From positions 4,774,001-4,838,000 of the forward strand of contig NZ_CP134223.1 of assembly GCF_031599675.1 (NCBI RefSeq): a stretch of 64,000 bases of DNA, in the 5' to 3' direction. This document shows, piece by piece, positions 1 to 8,473 of the stretch. Both the position numbers and the translations under genes were made by a program. A model generated the notes under the pieces. The model was not told where the DNA came from, searched no databases, and saw only the letters and a list, made by a program, of their open reading frames with translations. Numbering within the stretch: position 1 is the stretch's first letter; each line of letters opens with the position of its first letter. Source of the stretch: Paenibacillus pedocola. Lineage in GTDB: Bacteria; Bacillota; Bacilli; Paenibacillales; Paenibacillaceae.

Positions 1-2178
1 AACAGGAATTTCTTCCCCGTGTTCATTTAATGGATTGAGCTTCAGGGTCACCAGCTTTTTGCCATTCTGATCTGATTCGGTCTGCTCTGTGACATACCCT
101 TCACCTTCAACCGCAATGCCGACCTTCAGCAGATTCAGAACCTCCAGCGCATCACGCAGTGACTGCCCGCGCAAATCAGGGATGGCCGTCTGATCCCCCT
201 GCTGGCTAAGCAAATAGATCCGCTGGCCCGAAGCGAGCAGGGTGCCCTTCTCCGGATACTGGCTTACTACATTTGCCCCTCCGCCGACCGTTTCAAAATC
301 ATATCCCTGATCGAGCAAGAGCTCCCGTGCTTCCTTGATCGTTTTACCGGCTAAGTCCGGTGTAGAACGCTGCGGCACTGCAGCAGTTTGGCTCACCTTC
401 GTCCCCGTTTCCTTCGCACTCTCAACCGTTTTGGGTACGCCCATATATTGGAGGGACTGCGAAACGATCTCTTTGAAGACCGGCGCTGCTGCGGTACCGC
501 CGCCTACCTCCACATTTGGTTCATCGATAATGACGATAACCGCGATCTTCGGATCATTAACCGGGGCATAACCGATAAATGATACAAGCACCTTGGACTT
601 CACGTAATCCTGACCCTCTACCTTGATCGCTGTACCCGTCTTACCTGCTACTCGGTAGCCTTCAATGTAGGCATGACGTCCGGTACCGATACTCTGATCC
701 GATACAACCTGCTCCAGATAGCTGCCGGTCTCCCGTGCACTTTCCTCCGAGATAACCTGACGGACAACCTCTGGCTGGGTGACCGTTGTTTTTCCGGTAT
801 TCGGATCGGTCACTTCCTTGACGACATGCGGAACCATCAGCTTACCGCCATTTGCGATGGCTGCTACAGCCGTAAGCTGCTCGATTGGTGTTACCTGCAC
901 CTTCCCGTGTCCGTAAGCCAGTGTGGCATACTCGACAGAATATTGCGGCGTTACCCGGCCGGAGACTTCTCCCGGCAGATCGATGCCAGTCTTCTCTTCA
1001 AACCCAAAATCATGGATATATTGGGTCAGCCGTTCCTGTCCCAGCATCTCATAACCCAGCTTTACAAAAGCAACGTTACTGGAGCGTTTTACACCTTCAA
1101 GAAATGAAATCTCACCCCAACCGGAGCGGTTGATGTCATGGAGCGCTTTACTGTAGCCCTTGATCCGGATCGAACCTGACTTAAAGGTGGCATCGGGATT
1201 AAACAGCTTCTCCTGCACCGTCCCGGCCAGTGTTACAATTTTAAAGGTGGAACCCGGCTCATAGATCGATTTAATCGCATGATTCAGAAAATCCCCCTGA
1301 TCTGTTGTCTTCCAGAATTCATTGGGATTAAACGTAGGCATGTTCGCCATACCGAGAATATCCATCGTGTTCGGATCCGCGGCAATAACAGTCATACTCT
1401 TCGGTTTGTACTGGTCATAAGCCTTCTGCATCGCATCTTCAATATAACGTTGAATCATACTGTCAATGGTCAGCTTGAAATTACTCCCGTTTACCGCGGG
1501 CTTATAGGTGTCCTGAGAATCAGGAAGCTTAATCCCCTTACCGTCACTCTGATAATTGAGCTCGCCGTTGATTCCTTTAAGCTTCTCGTCAAAATATTTT
1601 TCCAGCCCCATGATGGCAACGCCGTCCCGGTTGGTATAGCCCAAAATATGCGCAGCCAAAGAGTCCTTCGGATAATAGCGTTTCTGCTCCGTGATCAGTC
1701 CGACCCCGGTCTCGAGAATATCATGTTCTTCTTCAAGACCTTCGTAGAATTCCTTCACCTTATCCGCAAGCTCTTTGTCAATCTTCCAGCCTTCATTGCG
1801 GATTTCGCGGTTCTTGAGGTAGTTCCCGTTCTTATCCTTGGCTTCGACCAGCGCCTTCAGTTCATTCTCCGGTTTGCCCAGCAGTTCGTGCAGCCCCTGA
1901 ATCACCTCTTCACCGAGCCCCTGCTCGGCTATGACCTCAGGGTTCACAACAACCGTGTAAGCCGGAACATCGCTGGCCAGAACACTGCCATTGCGGTCTT
2001 CGATCGTTCCCCGCTTAGCTTTGATGACTGAGGTATGCGCCCATTGGGCGATTGCCTTTTCATGCCAGAAATCATTTTGCAGCACCTGAATCCAGAATAC
2101 CCTGGCAACTAAAACAAGAAAAAAGAGGGTAATACACCCTCCTATAAACAGCGTGCGAAGTTTGATTCTCTTTACCAT
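1..2178 (-). CDS. pbpB: Class B penicillin-binding protein with PASTA domains (PBP2B), 3' end cut by window edge
   Basis: Septal peptidoglycan transpeptidase. An open frame of 726 codons runs from an ATG at 2178 off the left edge. It has a short cytoplasmic tail and one membrane segment (about residues 8-30), a dimerisation region, then the transpeptidase motifs STFK (S310-K313), SSN (366-368) and KTG (K513). Two PASTA domains follow from about residue 606; the second is cut. A GTGAGG ribosome site precedes the ATG. It lies directly downstream of ftsL, the place of pbpB in Bacillus. The spoVD paralog usually comes next, beyond the edge, and also carries PASTA. The position next to ftsL favours PBP2B, but SpoVD is not strictly excluded. 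Confidence 0.93.
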   Translation of the reverse strand, partial: MVKRIKLRTLFIGGCITLFFLVLVARVFWIQVLQNDFWHEKAIAQWAHTSVIKAKRGTIEDRNGSVLASDVPAYTVVVNPEVIAEQGLGEEVIQGLHELLGKPENELKALVEAKDKNGNYLKNREIRNEGWKIDKELADKVKEFYEGLEEEHDILETGVGLITEQKRYYPKDSLAAHILGYTNRDGVAIMGLEKYFDEKLKGINGELNYQSDGKGIKLPDSQDTYKPAVNGSNFKLTIDSMIQRYIEDAMQKAYDQYKPKSMTVIAADPNTMDILGMANMPTFNPNEFWKTTDQGDFLNHAIKSIYEPGSTFKIVTLAGTVQEKLFNPDATFKSGSIRIKGYSKALHDINRSGWGEISFLEGVKRSSNVAFVKLGYEMLGQERLTQYIHDFGFEEKTGIDLPGEVSGRVTPQYSVEYATLAYGHGKVQVTPIEQLTAVAAIANGGKLMVPHVVKEVTDPNTGKTTVTQPEVVRQVISEESARETGSYLEQVVSDQSIGTGRHAYIEGYRVAGKTGTAIKVEGQDYVKSKVLVSFIGYAPVNDPKIAVIVIIDEPNVEVGGGTAAAPVFKEIVSQSLQYMGVPKTVESAKETGTKVSQTAAVPQRSTPDLAGKTIKEARELLLDQGYDFETVGGGANVVSQYPEKGTLLASGQRIYLLSQQGDQTAIPDLRGQSLRDALEVLNLLKVGIAVEGEGYVTEQTESDQNGKKLVTLKLNPLNEHGEEIPV

Positions 2179-2221
2179 AAGGAAACCTCACAAACTCTAT
2201 TATTGCAGCTGCTGTCAGCCG

Positions 2222-2617
2222 CTAATTGTCGTTTCCGTCAGATGCCGTACCTTTAGCCGATACATAAATTGTAGAATCTTCAGGCGGCTGAATATAGCCC
2301 AGCTTTTCAGCTTTCACGGCCACCAGCTGCTCTAAAGACTGCTTCTCCATTTGATAAGTGGCAATTTGCTTTTGAGTTTCAGCGATCTTGCTGTCCAGCT
2401 TCTGAGCCTGCATGTTCAAATCATAAATATGGACGTAACGCCAAATCAGGGCGACAGCTACCAGCACAAATGCTCCCAGTGTCAGCATATACAAAAGCTT
2501 CTCCTGTGTCGGCAGCACCATCCGTCTGGTGACAACTTTCGTCTTCTCGCGGTAAAGCGGGTTTACCTCTTGTTTTCTCTTGGGTTGAACTGCTAAATTG
2601 CCGCGGGTATAGGCCAT
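2222..2617 (-). CDS. ftsL: Cell division protein FtsL
   Basis: Small bitopic divisome protein of 131 residues. A basic cytoplasmic tail (about 1-40) is followed by one membrane helix (about 42-62) and an extracellular coiled coil rich in Q, K and E (about 68-105), the FtsL/DivIC architecture. In Firmicutes FtsL pairs with DivIC and FtsB-like partners to position and activate the septal synthase. It lies between rsmH and pbpB with short gaps (26 bp and 43 bp), so it is probably cotranscribed from the mraZ promoter. Sequence conservation in this family is low, so the call rests on topology plus gene order. Confidence 0.9.
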   Translation of the reverse strand: MAYTRGNLAVQPKRKQEVNPLYREKTKVVTRRMVLPTQEKLLYMLTLGAFVLVAVALIWRYVHIYDLNMQAQKLDSKIAETQKQIATYQMEKQSLEQLVAVKAEKLGYIQPPEDSTIYVSAKGTASDGNDN

Positions 2618-2643
2618 CTCTGACTCTCCTTTATCGTCGTATT

Positions 2644-3597
2644 TTACAATTTCTCTGCAACGCGCAATTTCGCTGAACGGGCGCGCGGGTTAAGCTCAAG
2701 TTCTTCCTCGGAAGGAATCAGCGGCTTACGGTTTATTAACTTGAGCGTGCCTTCAGCGCCGCAAACGCAAAATGGAAAGTCAGGCGGACAAGTACATCTG
2801 CTCAAATAGCTGCTGAAAATCTGCTTGCAAATCCGGTCCTCCAGCGAGTGAAAAGTAATGACCGACACTCTTCCTTCCGGCGCCAGACAGCGCACAGCTC
2901 CATGCAGTCCTTCTTCAAACGCTCCCAGCTCATCATTAACCGCAATCCTGAGTCCTTGAAAACTGCGTTTCGCAGGATGTCCTCCCGTTCTTCGCGCGGC
3001 TGCGGGAATGCCTTCCTTGATCAGCTCGGCCAATTCTCCGGTACTCTCTACCGGCCGCTCCTCACGCCTCTCCACAATTTTCCGGGCAATCCGCCGTGAG
3101 AACTTCTCTTCTCCATATTGGAAAAGCACTCGGGCGATTTCCTGCTCGGGCCATGTGTTAACAATTTCTGCTGCGGTCAAGTCTGCGGACTGATCCATCC
3201 GCATATCAAGCGGGGCATCGTGATTATAGCTGAACCCGCGCTCCCCTTCATCAAACTGGGGTGAAGATACGCCAAGATCAAACAGTATGCCGTCTACCTG
3301 GGGTACACCGTCTTTTTGCGGAACAAACGGAAGGTTCTTCAGGACCTGTTCAAGGTCGCGGAAGTTGGTCTTGACCAGAACCACCTTCTCACCGTATTCA
3401 GCCAGACGTTCTCTGGCATTCTCCAGGGCCCAATCATCCTGATCCAGACAGATCAGCCGGCCGTTGCCGCTAAGCTTGGACGCAATAAGAGAACTGTGTC
3501 CCGCTCCCCCAAGTGTACAGTCGACATAAATGCCGTCCTTCTTGATGTGCAGCCCTTCTGTCGCTTCTTCTTTAAGCACCGTGATGTGGTGAAACAA
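2644..3597 (-). CDS. rsmH: 16S rRNA (cytosine(1402)-N(4))-methyltransferase
   Basis: 317 residues, the normal length of RsmH (MraW). The N-terminus MFHHITVLKEE and the SAM-binding loop DCTLGGAGHS (about 26-35) are hallmarks, followed by the FDLGVSSPQ motif and a C-terminal FHSLEDR segment. A cysteine cluster near the C-terminus (CTCPPDFPFCVCG) is also usual in this family. The enzyme methylates N4 of C1402 in the ribosomal decoding centre. It follows mraZ by 39 bp and precedes ftsL, as in most bacteria. Confidence 0.97.
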   Translation of the reverse strand: MFHHITVLKEEATEGLHIKKDGIYVDCTLGGAGHSSLIASKLSGNGRLICLDQDDWALENARERLAEYGEKVVLVKTNFRDLEQVLKNLPFVPQKDGVPQVDGILFDLGVSSPQFDEGERGFSYNHDAPLDMRMDQSADLTAAEIVNTWPEQEIARVLFQYGEEKFSRRIARKIVERREERPVESTGELAELIKEGIPAAARRTGGHPAKRSFQGLRIAVNDELGAFEEGLHGAVRCLAPEGRVSVITFHSLEDRICKQIFSSYLSRCTCPPDFPFCVCGAEGTLKLINRKPLIPSEEELELNPRARSAKLRVAEKL

Positions 3598-3636
3598 GCT
3601 GCATCCCTCCAGGGCAGTATTCGAATTGTGTATGTT

Positions 3637-4074
3637 TTATAGATCAAAATTGAAATCAACCAATTTTTCGGCAATCTCGTTGAACGATTCCTCTGACTGT
3701 TCGAAGTACTGTTCCCATAGCTCCTTGTTCCAGATCTCCACCCGGTTCGAAACGCCCAGAATAACACAGTCCTTGTCCAGCTTGGCATATTGCCGCAAAT
3801 TCCCCGGCAGATTTACCCTGCCCTGCTTGTCCCAGACGCATTCGGTCGCTCCCGAGAAAAAAAAGCGGCTGAATGCACGGGCATCCGATTTCATCAGTGA
3901 AAGGCTTTTGAGCTTTTGCTCCATGATTCCCCATTCTTCCATGGGATAAACAAACAGGCAGGAGTCAAGGCCGCGGGTCGCAACGAAAGAGGTTCCGAGC
4001 AATTCACGGAACTTAGCCGGGATAATGATCCGGCCTTTGTCGTCAATGCTATGCTGGAATTCCCCCATAAACAT
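3637..4074 (-). CDS. mraZ: Transcriptional regulator / division-cluster protein MraZ
   Basis: 145 residues beginning MFMGEFQHSIDDKGR, the typical MraZ start. Two AbrB-like double-psi beta repeats are present, each with a DKGR or DKQGR motif (DDKGRIIIPAKFRE and DKQGRVNLPGNLR). A GTG 12 bp upstream is in frame, but the AAGGAG ribosome site (4086-4091) overlaps that codon, so the ATG at 4074 is preferred. MraZ is the first gene of the dcw cluster and represses its own operon by binding TGGGN repeats; matching repeats lie just upstream at 4102-4126. Confidence 0.96.
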   Translation of the reverse strand: MFMGEFQHSIDDKGRIIIPAKFRELLGTSFVATRGLDSCLFVYPMEEWGIMEQKLKSLSLMKSDARAFSRFFFSGATECVWDKQGRVNLPGNLRQYAKLDKDCVILGVSNRVEIWNKELWEQYFEQSEESFNEIAEKLVDFNFDL

Positions 4075-4101
4075 CGTTTTACCCACTCCTTGTTACCGAT
4101 T

Positions 4102-4139
4102 CCCCACTTTACCCCACTTCACACCACCTAAGCATAATA
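4102..4139 (-). promoter_or_regulatory. Candidate mraZ promoter -10 with MraZ-box repeats
   Basis: Reading toward mraZ, a -10-like TATTAT (4134-4139) is followed by TGGTG, TGGGG and TGGGG at exact 10-bp spacing (4122-4126, 4112-4116, 4102-4106). MraZ of E. coli and Mycoplasma binds TGGGN repeats separated by 5 bp in this position. The arrangement would put the operator over the transcription start. The -35 is poor (TTTTGA at a 16-bp spacer), so the promoter part is weaker than the operator part. Confidence 0.6.
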
Positions 4140-4210
4140 GATTCGCCATTAAAAATCAAAAACCTTTTTCACACGTGAGGTAATTTTTTCTTATTTGTCA
4201 AGTCTCCATA

Positions 4211-4242
4211 AAAATAACCTGGGCCGATTGTCGGCACCAGGC
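4211..4242 (-). terminator. Terminator after ahcY
   Basis: On the minus strand, a stem CCTGGTGCCGA / TCGGCCCAGG with one bulged T and a CAA loop (4218-4241) is followed by TTATTTTTA. It lies just past the ahcY stop and would separate ahcY from mraZ. Confidence 0.75.
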
Positions 4243-4264
4243 TTTAGTGTTTAAACTGTACCGC

Positions 4265-5536
4265 TTAACCGTTCAAATTCCAGCTGTCCAGATAATCGAT
4301 CTGCGCCGGAGTTAGACTGTCGATGGCAATTCCCAAGCTTTCCAGCTTGTAACGCGCCACCTGTTCATCCAGATCATAGGGAACGTTCTCCACTTTGACA
4401 CCGATATTCTTGTAGTTGTCATTTACATATTTGAGGGACAGTGCCTGCAGTGCAAAGGTGGTATCCATAATTTCCGCCGGATGACCGTCTGCCGCGCCCA
4501 GATTGACCAGTCTGCCTTCTGCCAGGAGATAGAGCTTACGGCCGTCCTTCAGCTGATATTCTTCGATGTTTTTGCGCACCGTCCGCTGGGAAACCGAACG
4601 TTCAGCCAGCTCCGGCTTGTTCACTTCCACATCAAAATGCCCCGCGTTGCAGAGGATGGCTCCGTCCTTCATCACATCGTAGTGCTCGCCGCGGATCACA
4701 TAACGGTTGCCCGTAACAGTCACGAAGAAATCACCGCGTTTAGCCGCTTCCAGCATCGGCATTACATGGAAGCCGTCCATGTGAGCTTCAACAGCTTTGA
4801 TGGCATCGACTTCGGTCACGATGACATTAGCGCCAAGGCCTTTGGCCCGCATAGCTACACCCTTGCCGCACCAGCCGTAACCGACTACAACCACTGTTTT
4901 GCCGGCTACAATCAGGTTGGTTGTACGGACGATGCCGTCCCAGGCGGATTGGCCTGTGCCATAACGGTTATCGAACAAATATTTGCAGTAAGCGTCATTG
5001 ACTGCTACCATCGGGAACTTCAGGATGCCTTGCTTCTGCAGGGCTTTAAGCCGGATAATTCCGGTTGTGGTCTCCTCTGCCCCGCCGCGGATATTCTCCA
5101 TCAGGTCGGGCCGCTCTGAATGCAGCAGCGTTGCAAAATCTCCGCCATCGTCAATGATCAGATCAGGCTTGCTCTCAAGCGCCTTAATATTCAGTGCTTT
5201 GAACTCCTCCGGAGAAGGATTGTATTTGGCGAATACTGTAATCCCGTCTTCGACAAGCGCCGCACAGACATCGTCCTGTGTCGAGAGCGGATTGGAGCCG
5301 GTAATCGTAACTTCAGCGCCGCCAGCTTGCACTACCTTCGCCAGATAGGCAGTTTTCGCCTCCAGATGCAGTGTAATCGACACCTTCAGCCCCTTGAACG
5401 GCTGCTCAGCTTCAAATTGCTCACGGATGCGGTTCAGCACAGGCATATGCTGGCGGACCCAGTCGATTTTGAGATGCCCCTCAGGTGCTAGCGACATATC
5501 TGCAACAATACTATTTTCTTTCGACAATGGACTCAT
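4265..5536 (-). CDS. ahcY: Adenosylhomocysteinase (short-type SAH/SIH hydrolase)
   Basis: 423 residues. The N-terminal catalytic part includes ITLHLEAKTAYL (about 54-65), which is TxHxxxKTA-like, and DDGGD (129-133). The NAD-binding Rossmann loop is GYGWCGKG (219-226), and the late motif is NAGHFDVE. The family cleaves S-adenosylhomocysteine to adenosine and homocysteine. The C-terminus stops at a YLDSW segment and lacks the KxxxY tail of eukaryotic and proteobacterial enzymes, as in Thermotoga and archaeal members, some of which act on S-inosylhomocysteine. Bacillus species mostly recycle SAH through Pfs/LuxS, so the gene is notable. It sits between bshC and mraZ, with its own terminator downstream. 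Confidence 0.92.
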   Translation of the reverse strand: MSPLSKENSIVADMSLAPEGHLKIDWVRQHMPVLNRIREQFEAEQPFKGLKVSITLHLEAKTAYLAKVVQAGGAEVTITGSNPLSTQDDVCAALVEDGITVFAKYNPSPEEFKALNIKALESKPDLIIDDGGDFATLLHSERPDLMENIRGGAEETTTGIIRLKALQKQGILKFPMVAVNDAYCKYLFDNRYGTGQSAWDGIVRTTNLIVAGKTVVVVGYGWCGKGVAMRAKGLGANVIVTEVDAIKAVEAHMDGFHVMPMLEAAKRGDFFVTVTGNRYVIRGEHYDVMKDGAILCNAGHFDVEVNKPELAERSVSQRTVRKNIEEYQLKDGRKLYLLAEGRLVNLGAADGHPAEIMDTTFALQALSLKYVNDNYKNIGVKVENVPYDLDEQVARYKLESLGIAIDSLTPAQIDYLDSWNLNG

Positions 5537-5579
5537 TTGAAAACCTCCTGAAAATATTGTATATTAATCTCTTCTATTT

Positions 5580-5734
5580 TGGGATTAGTTGTAACTCCAG
5601 AGAATATTCGGACTTCCGGCCGCTGCCCGCCTGCAGATTTCTTGATTTATACCCTTTTCACGGTTTAAATCCGCAGACTAAGGCGAACGCTGCCGCTCCT
5701 ACAGTTCCAAAATTCTCCTCCGTCACTTTCCCTT
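5580..5734. repeat. Dispersed 155-bp palindromic intergenic repeat, copy A
   Basis: About 155 bp, closely similar over its whole length to 18963-19117. Shared blocks include CTCCAGAGAATAT, GGACTTCC, CTGCAGATTTCTTGATTT, AATCCGCAGAC and AGTTCCAAAATTCTCCTCCG. The left and right halves are partly complementary (GTCTGC-GATTT against AAATCCGCAGAC), so the element can fold. It lies between bshC and ahcY, upstream of ahcY. It is open for about 60 codons but shows no ribosome site or protein-like conservation, so it is treated as a repeat and not a gene. Confidence 0.85.
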
Positions 5735-5759
5735 AATATATATTTAAATATCTTTTTTC

Positions 5760-7391
5760 CTACATATAAATAATCCGGTGCGTTCCGCTGTAATCCGCCG
5801 GGATTGTCATCAGCTCATCCAGCCAGGACAGGCCATACCGATTCAAGTAGTACATAATATTGTATACCCTCTCCTGGAGCTTACCTGCAGGCATAAGCGA
5901 CAGCTCAATCCGTTCCCACTGGCGGAGCGCTGCTTCGTTCTGCTTTTCCATGGCATCCATGGCTTTTCCTTGCAGAAAGGCAATCTGATCGAGAATTTTC
6001 TCTTTATTGTTGTTGCCGAGTTTCAGCAGTCCGGCCTGAATGTTGCCGAGCTGTTCGATCAGCGGTTCATACATTGCGGAGAAGGCTTCTTTAGCCTCCT
6101 CGAACCGCCGTCCAAGCTCAAGTTCATCCTGGGCCGCCAGCCATTCCTTCCGCTTCCCCTCAAGACCGGAGCGGACATCCGCGAAGGAAAGTCCGTATTT
6201 ATCCATATGTTTGTGGAGTGTACCTTCTATTACCGTAAAGGACATCCGCGGGAGAATCAGTGGCATCTGTCCGCCAACCACATGAAACGCATCGCGCGGA
6301 ATCGCCCAGTAAGCCATTTCCCCTTGTCCGAGTACGGTTGCCAGAACCGGCAGGATATAGTCCTGCATCAGCGGGCGGGTCAGAACATTGTTGCTGAACC
6401 GTTCCGGATGCTCGTCCAGGATCAGCAGCAGCTCCTCCCGTGAAAAAGAGACCTCTCCTTTGCGGTCGCTGAATCTTCCTTCCGATTTATGCAGCAGCAG
6501 CCGCGCTCCTTCATGTATATAGAAAAGATTGGCATTGCCCGGCGTCACATCCGCCTGCAGATCATAACCTGCGGCAATAATATTGGCAGCTGTGTCCTTA
6601 TAGGCGGCTTCGAGCTCATCATTCCGTTCAATCAGTGCCTTGAAGAATGGACGCTCCAGCCTGCGCAGCGACGGATCGGCAGAGTCAAGCAGAATAAGGC
6701 CGAATTTGCCGAACAAAGAACCCATTAACTTAGCAAAAGCATCACTCATACTGCATGCTGCATCTGAGGAAGTACGGATAAACTCCATGATTTGCGGTTT
6801 AAATTCACTTTCCTGCAGCATGCCCTCCAGCAGTTCAGTCACCTGCTGCCAGCTCTGCTCTTCTACCGTGATACCGCTAACTGAAGCGCGCGGCCCTTCC
6901 GGTTTGTCCAGCTTGATTTTGGCAATCTCACCCGTCCGGTTCAAAACATAGGTATGATTCACCTCATCCCAGTCATGATCCTCTCCGGCGATCCAGAATA
7001 GCGGAACGACAGGCCGCCCCAGCCGGGCTGCGGCTTCTCTAGCCGCCAGAATTGTTGTCATCGCCTTATACACAACGAAGAGTGGTCCTGTGAACAGGCC
7101 GCTTTGCTGCCCGCCGGTAATCACCAGTGTTCCAGGCTGCTCAAGCAGCGCAAGTGATGCCATCACCTCAGGAGAGGAATTATGACGTTCATTATAAAGG
7201 CGCAACACTGAAGCTACCTCAGCCCGGCTGGCACGCTGATCCTCATTGCCATCCAGCCACTCCGCCCGTTTCCTTCTGCTCTCTTCATTTCTGAAATCTC
7301 CGCCGTACAAATGGCCTACCGATTCATAGCGGTCTATATAATCGCGTGCGAGCGCAGATCCGCCCGGTAGCGGTTCCGGTGCTACATTCAT
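5760..7391 (-). CDS. bshC: Bacillithiol biosynthesis cysteine-adding enzyme BshC
   Basis: 543 residues, the family length. BshC adds cysteine to glucosaminyl-malate in the last step of bacillithiol synthesis. Recognisable segments are TLVITGGQQSGLFTGPL and PLFWIAGEDHDWDEVNH, which form the nucleotide-binding fold typical of this family, and a C-terminal coiled-coil region (about 425-500). The start is the ATG at 7391, 9 bp after GGGAGG; an in-frame TTG two codons earlier is only 3 bp from that site. In B. subtilis bshC (yllA) lies immediately upstream of mraZ; here ahcY intervenes. Confidence 0.95.
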   Translation of the reverse strand: MNVAPEPLPGGSALARDYIDRYESVGHLYGGDFRNEESRRKRAEWLDGNEDQRASRAEVASVLRLYNERHNSSPEVMASLALLEQPGTLVITGGQQSGLFTGPLFVVYKAMTTILAAREAAARLGRPVVPLFWIAGEDHDWDEVNHTYVLNRTGEIAKIKLDKPEGPRASVSGITVEEQSWQQVTELLEGMLQESEFKPQIMEFIRTSSDAACSMSDAFAKLMGSLFGKFGLILLDSADPSLRRLERPFFKALIERNDELEAAYKDTAANIIAAGYDLQADVTPGNANLFYIHEGARLLLHKSEGRFSDRKGEVSFSREELLLILDEHPERFSNNVLTRPLMQDYILPVLATVLGQGEMAYWAIPRDAFHVVGGQMPLILPRMSFTVIEGTLHKHMDKYGLSFADVRSGLEGKRKEWLAAQDELELGRRFEEAKEAFSAMYEPLIEQLGNIQAGLLKLGNNNKEKILDQIAFLQGKAMDAMEKQNEAALRQWERIELSLMPAGKLQERVYNIMYYLNRYGLSWLDELMTIPADYSGTHRIIYM

Positions 7392-7507
7392 GTGCAATTG
7401 CCTCCCGTTCTTGTATTCCTGCTGTATGTAAACATTAGGTCCATAAACTCTATATGATTGTATCCAAAGTAAGGGGCGCCGTCAAAGAAATCCCGCTGAC
7501 GCATAAG

Positions 7508-7532
7508 AGGCGGGAGCTGAACGCTCCCGCCT
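7508..7532 (-). terminator. Hairpin after oppF (probable terminator)
   Basis: A perfect 10-bp stem AGGCGGGAGC / GCTCCCGCCT with a 5-nt loop lies 21 bp past the oppF stop. The T-tract on the minus strand is poor, so termination efficiency is uncertain. Confidence 0.6.
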
Positions 7533-7552
7533 ACATGAATTAATACTGATGA

Positions 7553-8473
7553 TTATGCAAATTGTTTGGCGACAAAGTGACCCTTGGATACTTCCACAAG
7601 TTCGAAGTCGCTGTCATTCGATTTCGAGCCAGCCGCAAAAATCGGGCTGCCGAGCTCATCATGCAGGTGAATACGCTTTTTGTTAACTTCGATTTCCGGG
7701 TCCGGAACCGGGATCGCCGACAACAGCGATTTGGTATACGGATGGATCGGGTTAGCATACAGCTCTTCGCTCTCTGCCAGTTCAACCATTCTGCCCAGGT
7801 ACATAACCGCTACGCGGTCACTGATGTGCTTAACCATGGACAGGTCATGCGCGATAAAGAGATAAGTCAGGCCAAGACGGTCCTGCAATTCCTTCAGCAG
7901 GTTGACAACCTGTGCCTGAATCGACACGTCAAGCGCAGAAATCGGCTCATCGCAGACGATGAATTTAGGATTAACTGCAAGCGAACGGGCAATTCCGATA
8001 CGCTGGCGTTGTCCGCCGGAGAACTCATGCGGATAGCGGGTAGCATGATCATGGTTAAGACCAACCATATCCAGCAGCTCTTCAATCCGTTTCTTGCGTT
8101 CAGCGCGGCTTCCGGCCATACCGTGAATATCCAGCGCTTCGCCGATGATATCAGAAACCGTGAACCGCGGGTTAAGCGATGCGTACGGATCCTGGAAAAT
8201 CATTTGCATATCGCGGCGCATAGCTTTCATTTTACCGGATGACAATTTGTAAATATCAGTACCATTATATTTCACGCTTCCGGCAGTCGGTTCGTATAGA
8301 CGAAGAACCGTACGGCCAGCAGTAGTTTTACCGCAACCGGATTCGCCTACCATCCCGAGGGTTTCGCCTTCACGGATTGTGAAATTAATATTATCCACAG
8401 CCTTAAGAACTTTACCTTTGCCTACATTGAAATATTTCTTAAGCCCTTCAACTTCAATCAGGTTCTTACTCAA
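7553..8473 (-). CDS. oppF: Oligopeptide ABC transporter ATP-binding protein OppF
   Basis: 306 residues from a TTG start at 8473 that overlaps the oppD stop (TTGA) and lies 10 bp after AAGGAGG. It has Walker A GESGCGKT (43-50), the signature SGGQRQR (about 152-158) and Walker B CDEP (174-177). It is one of two ATPases energising peptide uptake. The C-terminal tail after about residue 250 lacks the cysteine cluster common in Opp/Dpp ATPases and present in the neighbouring OppD. It is the last gene of the oppABCDF operon. The longer frame upstream is only read-through over oppD. Confidence 0.95.
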   Translation of the reverse strand: MSKNLIEVEGLKKYFNVGKGKVLKAVDNINFTIREGETLGMVGESGCGKTTAGRTVLRLYEPTAGSVKYNGTDIYKLSSGKMKAMRRDMQMIFQDPYASLNPRFTVSDIIGEALDIHGMAGSRAERKKRIEELLDMVGLNHDHATRYPHEFSGGQRQRIGIARSLAVNPKFIVCDEPISALDVSIQAQVVNLLKELQDRLGLTYLFIAHDLSMVKHISDRVAVMYLGRMVELAESEELYANPIHPYTKSLLSAIPVPDPEIEVNKKRIHLHDELGSPIFAAGSKSNDSDFELVEVSKGHFVAKQFA

